A stretch of DNA of 64,000 bases from Chloroflexota bacterium (GTDB lineage Bacteria > Chloroflexota > Anaerolineae > B4-G1 > SLSP01), in NCBI GenBank assembly GCA_029555965.1, contig JAKQHY010000098.1:1-64000 (forward strand), written 5' to 3'. Position 1 is the stretch's first letter. Each line of letters starts with the position of its first letter. Shown here piece after piece: positions 63,948 to 64,000 of the stretch. Made by a program: the position numbers and the translations under genes. The notes under the pieces were generated by a model that saw only the letters and a program-made list of their open reading frames with translations, had not been told where the DNA came from and searched no databases.

Positions 63948-64000
63948 TTCGGCGGTGCAACCGCGAAATAGCTCTTGTTTCCTATTGCATAAAGTCTGTT

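Overview
The window looks like chromosomal DNA from a Chloroflexota bacterium, most likely Anaerolineae-like. This is inferred from protein style, not from a marker gene. The signs are Thr/Pro-rich linkers after lipoprotein boxes, a cyclase-ATPase-TPR giant protein, Dpp/Opp-type transporters beside glycosidases, and a secreted protein ending in YLPLVMRQ. I see no rRNA, tRNA, CRISPR array, prophage or complete insertion sequence. 47 CDS are listed, one cut by the left edge and one a short leader peptide.

Layout. 1-2152 (minus): small cysteine-rich and DUF3795 genes plus a flavin-binding-fold protein. 2380-6846: a class III nucleotide cyclase, a TgpA-like transglutaminase and a MOSC protein. 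6972-10478: a sugar epimerase, a GH5 lipoprotein and a DUF362 lipoprotein. 10574-10756: a MITE-like element. 10774-19815: a carbohydrate locus with a strong promoter, three phased LacI/cre-like operators, a large putative glycosidase-like protein and a five-gene Dpp-type ABC transporter. 19925-23292: tandem SEC-C/B12/radical-SAM paralogues. 23453-34862: signalling giant, cytochrome c, glutamate dehydrogenase, GH130, LysM protein, MFS carrier, and a nucleotidyltransferase-phosphohexomutase fusion on the minus strand. 35060-44929: housekeeping and miscellaneous enzymes (nitroreductase, methyltransferase fusion, UDG, PGI, CysS, GNAT, AIM24-like, SDR, LarA-like). 45257-53936: sensor kinase, L-fucose isomerase, two unknowns, and an ABC-F gene behind what reads as a ribosome-mediated attenuator. 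54069-61186 (minus): a DUF4091 secreted protein, a DEAD-box helicase with a long structured leader, and a FIST protein with a small partner. 61489-63947: GalT and a second receiver-first histidine kinase.

How genes work together. GH5, GH130, GalE-like, GalT, PGI, FucI, the large glycosidase-like protein and the Dpp-type importer suggest growth on plant or microbial oligosaccharides containing mannose, galactose or fucose. Sensing is by cyclases and receiver-first kinases.

The most unusual layer is intergenic. There are heptanucleotide tandem arrays, several families of 9-nt-period arrays, double-hairpin REP-like elements, and a composite repeat whose end supplies the Shine-Dalgarno sequence of at least five genes. 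The best candidate for an undescribed regulatory system is the 240-nt leader of the ABC-F gene: consensus promoter, 19-codon leader ORF, a hairpin that hides its start codon, and a terminator with a complementary anti-terminator segment.
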